Assembly: GCA_964634325.1 (NCBI GenBank)
Contig: CAZWJF010000016.1
Location: forward strand, 9,009 to 73,008
DNA: 64,000 bases
Direction of reading: 5' to 3'
Source: JAJXWB01 sp964634325
GTDB taxonomy: Bacteria > Pseudomonadota > Alphaproteobacteria > Rhizobiales > Beijerinckiaceae
Part shown: piece by piece, positions 52,408-61,343 of the stretch
Layout of the letters: each line of letters starts with the position of its first letter
Numbering within the stretch: the stretch's first letter is position 1
The notes under the pieces: model-generated
Databases searched by the model: none
Told to the model about the DNA's origin: nothing
What the model saw: the letters and a program-made list of their open reading frames with translations, nothing else
Made by a program: the position numbers and the translations under genes

Positions 52408-53379
52408 ATGGTCAAGGCGATCCGCATTCACAAGACGGGCGGCCCGGAAGTCCTGCAATACGAGGACATCGAGGTCGCCGCTCCCGGTCCGGGCGAAATC
52501 CAGATCCGCCATCGCGCCATCGGCGTGAACTACATCGACATCTATTTCCGCACGGGCATGTATCCCGCCCCGACGCCGTTCATCCCCGGCAACGAGGGCG
52601 CGGGCGACGTGATCGCGGTGGGCAAGGGCTGCAAGGAGTTCAAGGTCGGCGACCGCGTCGCCTACGCCGGGGCGCTCGGCTCCTATTGCGAAGTGCGCAA
52701 CATCCCGGAAACGGCGGTCGTGAAGCTGCCGAAATCGGTGTCTTACGAAGTCGGCGCAGGCATGATGCTCAAGGGCCTCACCGCCCAATTCCTGCTGCGC
52801 AAGACCTATCGCGTGAAAGCGGGCGACACCATCCTGGTCCATGCGGCCGCCGGCGGCGTCGGCTCGATCCTTTGCCAGTGGGGCAAGGCTCTGGGTGCGA
52901 CCGTCATCGGTACGGCCGGGTCGGCCGACAAGGCGAAACTCGCCAAGAAATTCGGCGCCAAGCACGTCATCCTCTACCGCGAGGAGGATTTCCCCGCCCG
53001 CGTGAAAGAGATCACCAAGGGCAAGCTCTGCGACGTGGTTTACGACGGCGTCGGCAAGGCGACCTTCCCGGGTTCGCTCGACTGCCTGAAGCCCTTCGGC
53101 ATGTTCGCGAGCTTCGGCTCGGCTTCGGGCGCGATCGACGCGTTCAACATCGGCCTGCTCGCGCAGAAGGGCTCGCTGTTCGCAACGCGCCCGACGCTGT
53201 TCACCCATCTTGCCGACCGCGCCTCCCACGTGAAGATGGCGCGCGAATTGATGAAGGTGGTCGGCGACGGGACGGTCAGGATTCCGATTTCCGCGAAATA
53301 CAGCCTCGCTGACGCCGCCAAGGCGCAGACGGCGCTGCAAGGCCGCGAGACGACCGGAATTACGGTGCTCCTTCCCTGA
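52408..53379 (+). CDS. NADPH:quinone reductase / zeta-crystallin-like oxidoreductase
   Basis: 323 residues from ATG 52408 (ATG 52396 is an alternative). Zn-independent MDR protein: N-domain GroES-like fold (VNYIDIYFRTGMYPAPTPFI, PGNEGAGDVIAVG), Rossmann domain with AAAGGVGSILCQWGKALGA and the NADPH arm, and typical C-terminal ADAAKAQTALQGRETTG. Reduces quinones by one electron, likely part of oxidative-stress defence. No active-site zinc ligands, as expected. Confidence 0.93.
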   Translation: MVKAIRIHKTGGPEVLQYEDIEVAAPGPGEIQIRHRAIGVNYIDIYFRTGMYPAPTPFIPGNEGAGDVIAVGKGCKEFKVGDRVAYAGALGSYCEVRNIPETAVVKLPKSVSYEVGAGMMLKGLTAQFLLRKTYRVKAGDTILVHAAAGGVGSILCQWGKALGATVIGTAGSADKAKLAKKFGAKHVILYREEDFPARVKEITKGKLCDVVYDGVGKATFPGSLDCLKPFGMFASFGSASGAIDAFNIGLLAQKGSLFATRPTLFTHLADRASHVKMARELMKVVGDGTVRIPISAKYSLADAAKAQTALQGRETTGITVLLP

Positions 53380-53482
53380 TCCGAAGGCGGCGCGGCGCGC
53401 ATGCGTCACGCCGCCACATCTTGCGCGAATGGCCTCCCCGCCATTCGCCGATGGCGCTATCTAGTCGCCAGGAGACAGAGAC

Positions 53483-54712
53483 ATGGCGACTCTTCAGGCC
53501 GGCCCGAACACGCATTTCGACATCCTGGTCGCCGGCGCTGGCGCGTCCGGCCTGATCGCGGCGATCGCCTTGGCGCGCAACGGCCATTCCGTCGCGCTCG
53601 TCGGCAAGACGCCAGGCCCCCTGCCCGGCCGCACCGTCGCGCTGTTTGAGGGGTCGCTGCGCCATCTGGACGATCTCGGACTGCGCGAACCGCTTGAAGA
53701 GATTTCCGCCATTGTCCGCGGCATCAGGATCATCGACGACACCTCTTCGATCTTCCGTCCGCCGCCGGCGCTGTTCACATCCGACGAAATCGGCCTCGAC
53801 GCATTCGGGCTGAACGTCCCCAACGACGACATCGTCGAGATGCTGTCGCGCATCGTCGCCGGCGTGAAGGAGATCGTCCGCTTCGACGCCTTCGTGGAGG
53901 GCTACGACTTCCGCGACGACGGCGTGACCGCGCGCCTCGACGACGGCCGCACCATCGAATGCGCCGTCGTGGTCGCCGGCGACGGCCGCAACTCGCCGGC
54001 GCGCAAGGCGGCGGGCATCAAGATCAAGGAGTGGTCCTATCCGCAGGTCGCCATCACCGGAATCCTGCGCCATCGTCGCCCGCACGACGACATCACAACG
54101 GAATTCCACACGCGCCACGGACCCTTCACCTTCGTGCCGATGCCCCCGACGGCGGACGCGCCGCGCCGGTCTAGTCTCGTCTGGCTGATGCCGCCGGCGG
54201 AGGCCAAGCGCCGCATGGCGCTCAAGCCCCGCGAACTCGCCGCCGAGATCGAGGACCAGTCGCACTATCGCTACGGGGCGATCGAGATCGAGGGAGAGCT
54301 TGGCGCCTTTCCGATGGCCGGCATGCGCACGCTGACCGTCAGCGCCCCGCGCCTGATGCTGGTCGGCGAAGCGTGCCACGTCTTCCCGCCGCTCGGCGCG
54401 CAAGGGCTCAATCTCGGCATCCGCGATTCCTCGGACGCCGCGCTTGCTCTCGACGGCGTCGATCTGTCGAACGCGCGCGCGATCGCGGCCGCCGTCGCTG
54501 AATTCGAGAAATCGCGGCGCGCCGACATCGACATCCGCACACGCGGCGTCGACATCCTGAATCGCACGCTTCTGGCTGATTTCCTGCCTGCCGACTTCCT
54601 GCGTGGCGTCGGGCTTGCGGCGGTGACGGCGATCGGCCCGCTACGCCGCGCGATCCTGCGCGAAGGCGTCGAGCCGTCGCTCGCCCGTTCGCTGTCCGCG
54701 CTGACGCATTAG
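53483..54712 (+). CDS. UbiH/UbiF-type FAD-dependent monooxygenase
   Basis: 409 residues. FAD-binding Rossmann motif ILVAGAGASGLIAAIALARN, the DG motif VVAGDGRNSPARK, and the third motif LVGEACHVFPPLGAQGLNLG (the usual GDA is GEA here). Family members hydroxylate the ubiquinone ring in the membrane-associated Ubi complex. In Rhizobiales such a gene often supplies UbiH/F/L activity, but which ring position cannot be decided. GGAGACAGAG precedes the ATG. Confidence 0.9.
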   Translation: MATLQAGPNTHFDILVAGAGASGLIAAIALARNGHSVALVGKTPGPLPGRTVALFEGSLRHLDDLGLREPLEEISAIVRGIRIIDDTSSIFRPPPALFTSDEIGLDAFGLNVPNDDIVEMLSRIVAGVKEIVRFDAFVEGYDFRDDGVTARLDDGRTIECAVVVAGDGRNSPARKAAGIKIKEWSYPQVAITGILRHRRPHDDITTEFHTRHGPFTFVPMPPTADAPRRSSLVWLMPPAEAKRRMALKPRELAAEIEDQSHYRYGAIEIEGELGAFPMAGMRTLTVSAPRLMLVGEACHVFPPLGAQGLNLGIRDSSDAALALDGVDLSNARAIAAAVAEFEKSRRADIDIRTRGVDILNRTLLADFLPADFLRGVGLAAVTAIGPLRRAILREGVEPSLARSLSALTH

Positions 54713-54741
54713 TCGCCGCGCCACGACCGCGCGAGGAGCGC

Positions 54742-55932
54742 TCAACCGGCCGCGCGCATCGGGTCGCGGTTGGCGAGCAACACGACGAGATTGCGCAGCG
54801 TCGCGATGATCTCGCTGTTGCGCTCCTCGATCATCGCGATCCGCTGCCGGATTTCATCGTCGACGCCGGAATTGGCCTCAGGCAGTTCCGCGCGCAGCTC
54901 CATGACGGACACTTCGAGGTCCGACAGCCGCTCGACGAAGCGATCGAGGTCTGGCGTGGCGGTCGCCTGCTGCAATTGTTTCTCGAGGTCGTGGATCTGC
55001 ATTTGCAGCGCGTTGACGTCGACCGGACGAGACGGCGGCGCGGGCGCGGTGATGAGCTGCCCTTCGATGTCGGCGATGCGCGAATAGAGAAAGCGTTCGA
55101 CGCGCTCGACGCTTTCGTCGACATGCGCGCGCAGCCGCGCGATGGCGTCGCCGTCGACCGCATCAGTCGCGATGTGTTCTCGCGCGGGCGCCTGCGCGGT
55201 CAGCCGCGCTTCCAGATCGACGAGGCGACGAAGGATGTCCGGGTCCGCGTTCGGCGTCGTCGCTGCGACGGGCGCCTGCTGCGTTTCGAATGCGCCCGTC
55301 TCCGCAGCGGCTTCGAGCCGCGCGAGGCGCTCGGCCATATCCGGCGCGAAAGACGCGCGCATCCGCGCCTCGGCTTCGTCCATGCGGCCGACGAGAAACT
55401 GCTCCGTGCGCCGCGCGTAGTCTTCGGCCGTGCGGGCCACCTTGTCGATCCGGCGGGTCAGCGCGTCTGCATCGACTGTGTCGACCGCGGACTCCTCCCT
55501 CGGTTCAAGGGGCTTCGACTCTATCTCTGCGAGTTTCGCCTCGAGCGCCTCGATCCGCTGCGCCATCTCCTGAAGCGTGGCCTGATCCGCGGCCGGCGCC
55601 GCCGCCGGCCCGTGGCCCAATTCGAGCTGATGCACCCGTTCCATCAGCTCGTAGAAAGTGTTCTCGTCGGCGAGCCCGGTCGAATATTCGCAGCCGAATT
55701 CGAGACCGTTGCGCCAGCGCAGGAGCACCAGCTTCGTCTCCGGCCGGGAGGGAATGAACAGCTTGAAGCGAACCGGCAGTTCGGCCGGCGCATTGAGCTT
55801 CACCCGCGCGCCGGTCGCGCTGAAATTGAGGATCAGACAGTCGATCGGAGCGCCGTTCGGCGTCAGCACCTGGGCCTTGACCTGGCAATCGCGCCGCTCG
55901 GCCTTGCGCTTGCCGACAGAACCCACAGCCAT
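54742..55932 (-). CDS. PilZ-domain protein with long coiled-coil
   Basis: 396 residues from the ATG at 55932. The PilZ domain (about 6-100) has the KRKAERRDCQ RxxR-like start and FSATGARV (D/NxSxxG-like), and so may bind c-di-GMP. Then a long heptad region (about 110-395; LQEMAQRIEALEAKLAEIES; RLARLEAAAETG; ALQMQIHDLEKQLQ) forms a coiled coil. No membrane segment. An adaptor linking a second messenger to another protein would suit this layout. It has no close operon partner. Confidence 0.85.
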   Translation of the reverse strand: MAVGSVGKRKAERRDCQVKAQVLTPNGAPIDCLILNFSATGARVKLNAPAELPVRFKLFIPSRPETKLVLLRWRNGLEFGCEYSTGLADENTFYELMERVHQLELGHGPAAAPAADQATLQEMAQRIEALEAKLAEIESKPLEPREESAVDTVDADALTRRIDKVARTAEDYARRTEQFLVGRMDEAEARMRASFAPDMAERLARLEAAAETGAFETQQAPVAATTPNADPDILRRLVDLEARLTAQAPAREHIATDAVDGDAIARLRAHVDESVERVERFLYSRIADIEGQLITAPAPPSRPVDVNALQMQIHDLEKQLQQATATPDLDRFVERLSDLEVSVMELRAELPEANSGVDDEIRQRIAMIEERNSEIIATLRNLVVLLANRDPMRAAG

Positions 55933-56005
55933 ACCAACCCCCGAACGCAATACTACCGCCGCACCATGCCACCCATGTCCTAACAAGCGGGTAACGAAGG
56001 CCAAA

Positions 56006-57067
56006 TCAGTGCGGGAGAAGCGACACCGGCAGAAGGTCGTTGGAAATCAGCCACAACAGCGTGGTCACGGTCACGACCGAAGCGAGAGTTCCGAGCAGGA
56101 TCGCGCTCGACGCCCGTTCGACGTAGGTCTTGTACTGGCTCGCCATCACGAACACGTTCAGCGCCGGTGGCAGCGAGGCCATCAGAACGGCCGTGAAGGT
56201 CCAGACGCGATCGAACCCGCCGACCGCCGACAGGAGCAGGTAGACGATCACCGGATGGGCGGTGAGCTTGATCGCCAGTAAAGCTGGAAGCTCCGGAGCC
56301 ACACGCTTCATCGGCCGCAGCGCGACCGTCACGCCGAGCGTGAACAGCGCAGCCGGCGCCGCGCCGCCGGTCAGCATCGTCGCGATCTTGCCGATCGCAG
56401 GCGGCGGCTGCCAGGAGTAGGCCGCGGCCGCCACCGCGACGAAGGTCGCGACATTGAACGGATGGGTGACGATCCGCTTGAACGCGATCCAGGCCGTGCG
56501 GCCGACGCTTTGCCCATCCGACCGTCCGACAGCCATCAGCAATGGCAAGGCGGAAAAGAGAAAGATCGTGTCGGCGACGAAAATCAGCGCGATCGGCGCC
56601 GCCGCCCCGGCGCCGAGCGTGGCCAGCGTCAGGCCGGGGCCCATGTACCCGATGTTGGCGTAGCTGCCGGCGACGGCCTGGATCGACGCCTCGGGGATGT
56701 CGCCCTCCGAGGCGAACATGCCGACGGCGAAAGCCATCACGAAGGCCAGGATCGTCGCCCCGGCCGTGCAGGCGACGAAACGAAAATTCAGAAGTTCGTT
56801 CACCGGCGTCTTCGAGATCAGCACGAAGAACAGCGAAGGAAGAGCGACGTAGACGATGAAGACGTTGATCCAGACGAGCCCATCCTCGCTGAAATCGAAC
56901 AGCCGTCCGCAGATGAATCCGAGGCCGATCAGGCCGAAGAACGGCAGCGCCAGATCGAGCACGCGGGCGAAATTGGGAAATAGCGCGCCGATCGCCATCA
57001 GGCCGAAAAATCCGGCGAGCATGGGGAGGATTGGCCTGACCCGATCTTTGAAGGAGATTTCGCGCAT
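56006..57067 (-). CDS. AEC-family (auxin-efflux-carrier-like) permease
   Basis: 353-residue inner-membrane protein with about ten helices and the family signatures NIGYMGPGLTLATLG and LGVTVALRPM. Bacterial members export malate, malonate or other anions. N-terminal extra helix segment (IRPILPMLAGFFGLMAIGAL region) precedes the usual ten. Ends about 70 bases before the PilZ gene start; both on the minus strand. Substrate unknown. Confidence 0.9.
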   Translation of the reverse strand: MREISFKDRVRPILPMLAGFFGLMAIGALFPNFARVLDLALPFFGLIGLGFICGRLFDFSEDGLVWINVFIVYVALPSLFFVLISKTPVNELLNFRFVACTAGATILAFVMAFAVGMFASEGDIPEASIQAVAGSYANIGYMGPGLTLATLGAGAAAPIALIFVADTIFLFSALPLLMAVGRSDGQSVGRTAWIAFKRIVTHPFNVATFVAVAAAAYSWQPPPAIGKIATMLTGGAAPAALFTLGVTVALRPMKRVAPELPALLAIKLTAHPVIVYLLLSAVGGFDRVWTFTAVLMASLPPALNVFVMASQYKTYVERASSAILLGTLASVVTVTTLLWLISNDLLPVSLLPH

Positions 57068-57235
57068 CAGCGGTTCTGGCTAGGAACGCCGCGTCGCCAT
57101 GTCAATACAAGGCGCCGGCGCGCGCGCCATGCGCGCAACGCAGGGCCTGCCGCCATCCGATCCCACGGCCACGCTTGCGAACGGTCGCAATTGCCAGTCA
57201 GTATGGCCACGGCGTTCCGATTCAAGGTGGCGGCG

Positions 57236-58351
57236 ATGAAAGGCGTTTGGCGCGTGATGGGACTGATCGTCCTGGCGCTCGGCGTCTATATGCTCGTCTG
57301 GCCCGTGCCGATCCAGCCCGTCGTCTGGACTGCGCCGCAGCCTCCCGGCTACGTCGGCCCGCACGCCCCGAATGCGCGGCTCGCCAATCTCGAGACGATC
57401 CCCATCGGCGACGACGTCGGCCCGGAGCACATCGCATTCGGACCGGACGGTAAGCTTTACGCCGCCGTCGCATCCGGAAATATCCTGCGCATGGCCGCGG
57501 ACGGCAAAGGCGCCGGAGTGTTCGTCAACACCGGCGGACGCCCTCTCGGTTTCGATTTCGACGCGAGCGGCCGCCTGATCGTCGCCGACGCGCGGCGCGG
57601 GCTTCTGGCGGTGACCGACAAGACGGTCGACCTGCTGGCCGACCATGTCGAGGGCGACCCCATACGACTTGCCAACAGCGTGGTCGTCGCCAAGAACGGC
57701 CTGATCTATTTCACCGACTCCTCGCGCCGCTTCGCGCCGAGCGACTGGGGCGGCACGTTCGAGGCGAGCGTCCTCGACATCATGGAGCAATCCGCGACCG
57801 GCCGCTTGCTCGTCTTCGACCCCGCGACGAAAAAGACTGCGGTCGTCGCGCGCGGGCTGAGTTTCGCCAACGGCGTCGCGCTGTCCGGGGACGAAAAGAA
57901 CCTGTTCGTGGTCGAGACCGGCCGCTATCGCGTCTGGAAGATTCCCGCAGACGCGCGCGGTCTCGAACTGACGAAAGGCCCCAACGCCGGCGCGAAGATC
58001 GTCCTCGAAAACCTGCCGGGCTATCCGGACAATCTCATGCGCGGCCTTCCAACCGCCGACGGCAAGGCGAAAATCTGGGTCGGTTTGACCAAGCCGCGCA
58101 ACGCGTTGATCGACCAGCTCGTCGACAAGCCTTTCGTGCGCAAGATGGTCTTGCGCCTGCCCCGCGCGCTATGGCCGATCCCGCCGGCCTACGGCCACGT
58201 CTTCGCCTTCACGGAAGATGGCGCAGTCGTCGACGATCTGCAGGATCCCAACGGCGTCTATCCGGAAACGACCGGCGCGACGGAGCGGCTGGACGGCCTG
58301 TACATCCAGAGTCTGCACGCCCATTCGATCGGCTATCTGAAACGGCGCTGA
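57236..58351 (+). CDS. SMP-30 / strictosidine-synthase-like beta-propeller protein
   Basis: 371 residues from the ATG at 57236 preceded by AAGGTGG. One N-terminal membrane anchor (GLIVLALGVYMLVWPVPIQP) then a six-bladed propeller: DVGPEHIAFGPDGKLYAAVA, FDFDASGRLIVADARRGLLA, GLIYFTDSSRRFAPSDWGGT and GLSFANGVALSGDEKNLFVV, the strictosidine synthase/APMAP family. Plant-like names are misleading; a periplasmic lactonase or hydrolase is likely. Divergent from the AEC transporter. Confidence 0.88.
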   Translation: MKGVWRVMGLIVLALGVYMLVWPVPIQPVVWTAPQPPGYVGPHAPNARLANLETIPIGDDVGPEHIAFGPDGKLYAAVASGNILRMAADGKGAGVFVNTGGRPLGFDFDASGRLIVADARRGLLAVTDKTVDLLADHVEGDPIRLANSVVVAKNGLIYFTDSSRRFAPSDWGGTFEASVLDIMEQSATGRLLVFDPATKKTAVVARGLSFANGVALSGDEKNLFVVETGRYRVWKIPADARGLELTKGPNAGAKIVLENLPGYPDNLMRGLPTADGKAKIWVGLTKPRNALIDQLVDKPFVRKMVLRLPRALWPIPPAYGHVFAFTEDGAVVDDLQDPNGVYPETTGATERLDGLYIQSLHAHSIGYLKRR

Positions 58352-58367
58352 GCGCCGCCGCAGACGA

Positions 58368-58610
58368 TCAGGGCTGGTCCTTGTAGTAGGGCTCGACCTT
58401 GCCGGTCAGCTTCAGCGTCAGCGGATTGCCGTATCGGTCCTTGGTGTTCGGAACGGAAACGCGAACCCAGTTCTCGCTGACGCAATATTCCTCGACGTTG
58501 GTCTTTTCCGCGCCCTTGAACCGAATACCCACGTCGCGGGCCAGAACGTCCGCATTGTAAAACGGGCTGCGCGGATCGACGCTCAGGCGATCGGGCGGCG
58601 TGTCGGTCAT
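58368..58610 (-). CDS. DUF3297-family small protein
   Basis: 80 residues: RLSVDPRSPFYNADVLARDV, GIRFKGAEKTNVEEYCVSEN, LTGKVEPYYKD, the recognised DUF3297 core found in Alpha- and Gammaproteobacteria. Soluble, no known function. Convergent with the propeller gene; the cinA paralogue lies divergent-free upstream on the same strand. Confidence 0.9.
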   Translation of the reverse strand: MTDTPPDRLSVDPRSPFYNADVLARDVGIRFKGAEKTNVEEYCVSENWVRVSVPNTKDRYGNPLTLKLTGKVEPYYKDQP

Positions 58611-58640
58611 GTCTGTCCTCGCTGAATCTCGCCCGCCGGT

Positions 58641-59117
58641 CTACAGCGCCTCATCCAGCAATTCCAGCGCCGCGAGCGCGAATGCGTCCATGTTGGCGCG
58701 ACGGTCGGCCGAGCCTGTCTCGATTACGCGCGCCCTTTCGACGCCGCCGCTGATCGCCACCACCGTATGGCCTGCCGCATCGCCGTAGCGATTCCCGTCG
58801 GGTCCGGCGGCGCCTGTTTCCGCGATCGCCCAGTCCGCTCGCAGCAACTCGCGGGTTCGACGCGCCAGCAGCAGCGCATAGGGCTCTGTCGCAGACCGCA
58901 TGCCCTCGACCGCCGCGCGTTCGATGTCGACCAGAGCCGCCCGCGCCCGCGCCGTATAGACGACGGCGCCGCCGATGTAGAAGGCGGACGCGCCGGGCAC
59001 GGCGAGCAGCGCGGCCGAAATGAGCCCGCCGCTCGAGGATTCGGACACTGCGATGAGTTCGCGGCGCGCGATCAGCTTTTGCGCGACCTGCACGGCTTTC
59101 TGCTCGACCTTGGACAT
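58641..59117 (-). CDS. Second CinA-domain protein, divergent paralogue
   Basis: 158 residues, the same fold as the protein at 18835-19338. The first motif is kept (IAVSESSSGGLISAALLAVP), but the GPGGGTxxKPVG active-site loop is replaced by GAAGPDGNRYGDAAGHTVVA. This divergence suggests altered or lost NMN-amidase activity. Similar divergent CinA-like proteins are common in Rhizobiales. Lies 30 bases upstream of DUF3297 on the same strand. Confidence 0.88.
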   Translation of the reverse strand: MSKVEQKAVQVAQKLIARRELIAVSESSSGGLISAALLAVPGASAFYIGGAVVYTARARAALVDIERAAVEGMRSATEPYALLLARRTRELLRADWAIAETGAAGPDGNRYGDAAGHTVVAISGGVERARVIETGSADRRANMDAFALAALELLDEAL

Positions 59118-59169
59118 TGGGCCTCCCGGGGCGAGTTAGATCACGCCGCCGGCGCCTCCGCCAGCGGCC

Positions 59170-60402
59170 TCAGGAGCAAAGCCTCGCCTTCTTCAGCATC
59201 GCCGCCACGCCGCCCGCCGCAGCGTCGCCGCAGACCTTTCTGGCCGCCGCCTGCGCTTCGGCCCGCCGTCCCTGATAGGCGTAGATCAACGCGATGTAGG
59301 CCTCCGACGTCGCCTCGATGGTCCGTTTGGCCTGCCCCGCCTCGCCCGCCGTCGCGATCACCGAACGCAGCTCCTGCTCGGCCGCCAGCAACTTGTCCTT
59401 GCGCATCAACGCGACGGCGCGAAACAGGTGGCTGCGCGGATCGCGCGGATAACGCTTCACGAAATCGTCGGCGCGCTGCGCGCCCTCTTCCGTCGTGCGC
59501 GGCATTTCGGACATGGGAATGAGATGCGTCCACATGTCCTGATGGTTATTGTAGCGGGTCGAAGCCATGACGCCCGAAACGCCCGACATGGTCAGGCCGC
59601 CGATCGCGATGGCCGCCGCGACCCTCTGCAGGCCAGGGCGGAAACTGCGGCCGTCCCAGAACAATGCGATCGCCAGACCGACGCCTGCGCCGGCCAGCGC
59701 CCCGCCGAGGTGGGCGAAATAATCTGTCGTTCCATGCGCGCCCCACAGCAGCGGACCGAGCGCCGGCACGCCGAACCGCAACGCGGTGCGGCGCATCGCG
59801 CGCCGCGTCTCCTCGTCGGCGCGATTGTGGAAGCTGAGCGCGACAAGGGCGCCGATCAGCCCAGAAATCGCGCCCGAGGCGCCGACCGTGGTGACCTCGG
59901 GCGGATTGCCGATCATCGAGCCGGCCATGCCGCCCATCGCGCTGATCACGAAGACGGCCGACATCCACCATCGTCCCAGCAACGGTTCGAGGCGGGTGCC
60001 GAGAAACGCCAGCGCGACGGAATTGCCGATCAGATGGCCGAGCGAAGCGTGATAGATCGGCGCGAGAAACAGCCGCCACCATTCGCCGGATTCGAAGATG
60101 AGTTTGCGGCTGGCGCCGCCGAGCGCGACGAGCGAGCCGAGGCTCAGCGCGTTGTCGCGCATGTCGAAGGCGAGCCGTTTCTCCGCGACGAAAACGCCGG
60201 TCAGAAACAGGATCATCGCCGCCGTCAGCAACGGAAAGTGCGCGAACAGCTTAGCGGTCTCGCTGACCTCCTCCGGGTTTGACGTCTCCTGCGCCGACGC
60301 AACGGCAGGCGCGGGCGTCGCCGGCCGTGCGGCCGGCCTCGCCGCAACGCGCGGCGGCGCCGGCGTGAGGCCGCGCTGTCCAAAAGTCTTCGCCGCCATC
60401 AT
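59170..60402 (-). CDS. Rhomboid-family intramembrane serine protease with TPR-like tail
   Basis: 410 residues. After a Pro/Ala-rich cytosolic start comes a rhomboid core: WRLFLAPIYHASLGHLIGNS, VGASGAISGLIGALVALSF with the catalytic Ser, and YFAHLGGALAGAGVGLAIAL with the catalytic His. A last helix is followed by about 120 residues with TPR-like helices (RSHLFRAVALMRKDKLLAAE; SEAYIALIYAYQGRRAEAQA). The insertion between the Ser and His includes LRFGVPALGPLLWG, a long loop. Substrates unknown. Confidence 0.9.
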   Translation of the reverse strand: MMAAKTFGQRGLTPAPPRVAARPAARPATPAPAVASAQETSNPEEVSETAKLFAHFPLLTAAMILFLTGVFVAEKRLAFDMRDNALSLGSLVALGGASRKLIFESGEWWRLFLAPIYHASLGHLIGNSVALAFLGTRLEPLLGRWWMSAVFVISAMGGMAGSMIGNPPEVTTVGASGAISGLIGALVALSFHNRADEETRRAMRRTALRFGVPALGPLLWGAHGTTDYFAHLGGALAGAGVGLAIALFWDGRSFRPGLQRVAAAIAIGGLTMSGVSGVMASTRYNNHQDMWTHLIPMSEMPRTTEEGAQRADDFVKRYPRDPRSHLFRAVALMRKDKLLAAEQELRSVIATAGEAGQAKRTIEATSEAYIALIYAYQGRRAEAQAAARKVCGDAAAGGVAAMLKKARLCS

Positions 60403-60545
60403 GCTCCCCCCGAAATAGCGCCTCTCAGGGTGCGCGCCGCGGCTTATGGCTCAGTTAGCGTCGCACGCGACTTGCGCTTAACCTGAACAAGACGTTGACG
60501 CTGGGGCGCCCGGGCCCTGATACATTTCGCGCGAGGGAGCCTTCG

Positions 60546-61331
60546 ATGATCGTCGCGTCGTGGAACATCAATTCGGTGCGCCTGCGCCTGCCGCTTCTGC
60601 TCGAATATCTCAAGGAGCAGTCGCCGGACGTCCTCTGCCTTCAGGAGCTGAAGTGCACGGACGAGCAATTCCCGCGGACCGAAATCGAAGACGCGGGCTA
60701 CAACGCGCTGGTCCACGGCCAGAAGAGCTGGAATGGCGTCGCGATTCTCTCCAGGCGGCCATTGGAGGAGACGCAGCGCGGGTTGCCCGGCGCCCCTGAC
60801 GACGAACAGGCCCGATATCTCGAAGCGTTGACCCAGGATGGTTCCGGCGCGGTCATGCGCGTCGCCTCGCTCTATCTGCCGAACGGCAATCCGCCGGGCA
60901 CCGACAAGACAGCCTACAAATACGCCTGGATGAAGCGTCTCGCCGCGCACGCGCGCGCATTGCTCGCGCTGGAGGAAAGGCTCGTGCTGGCTGGCGATTA
61001 CAACGTGATTCCCGCGACGGCCGACGTCCATGATCCCAAAGCATGGTCGGGCGACGCCCTTTTTCTGCCGGAGACCCGCGAGCGCTTTCGCGCCCTGCTG
61101 CACCTCGGCCTGACGGACGCGTTGCGCGCGACGACCGATTCGGCGGGCCTTTACACGTTCTGGGACTATCAGGCCGGCGCCTGGCAGAAGAACAACGGCA
61201 TTCGCATCGACCACCTGCTGCTGTCGCCGCAGGCGGCCGATCGGCTCGCGTCGGTCGCCATCGACCGCGACATGCGCGCGAAGGACAAGCCCTCGGACCA
61301 CGTGCCGATTCGCGCGGAATTCCGGGAATGA
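60546..61331 (+). CDS. xthA: Exodeoxyribonuclease III
   Basis: 261 residues; AP endonuclease and 3'-5' exonuclease of base excision repair. Catalytic motifs: VASWNINSVRLRLP, LCLQELKCTDEQFP (metal Glu), WNGVAILSR, LAGDYNVIPATADVHDPK and PSDHVPIRAEF (catalytic Asp-His). ATG at 60546 with GAGGGAG-like site. Divergent from the rhomboid gene. Confidence 0.95.
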   Translation: MIVASWNINSVRLRLPLLLEYLKEQSPDVLCLQELKCTDEQFPRTEIEDAGYNALVHGQKSWNGVAILSRRPLEETQRGLPGAPDDEQARYLEALTQDGSGAVMRVASLYLPNGNPPGTDKTAYKYAWMKRLAAHARALLALEERLVLAGDYNVIPATADVHDPKAWSGDALFLPETRERFRALLHLGLTDALRATTDSAGLYTFWDYQAGAWQKNNGIRIDHLLLSPQAADRLASVAIDRDMRAKDKPSDHVPIRAEFRE

Positions 61332-61343
61332 GCGCCAGCGCGC

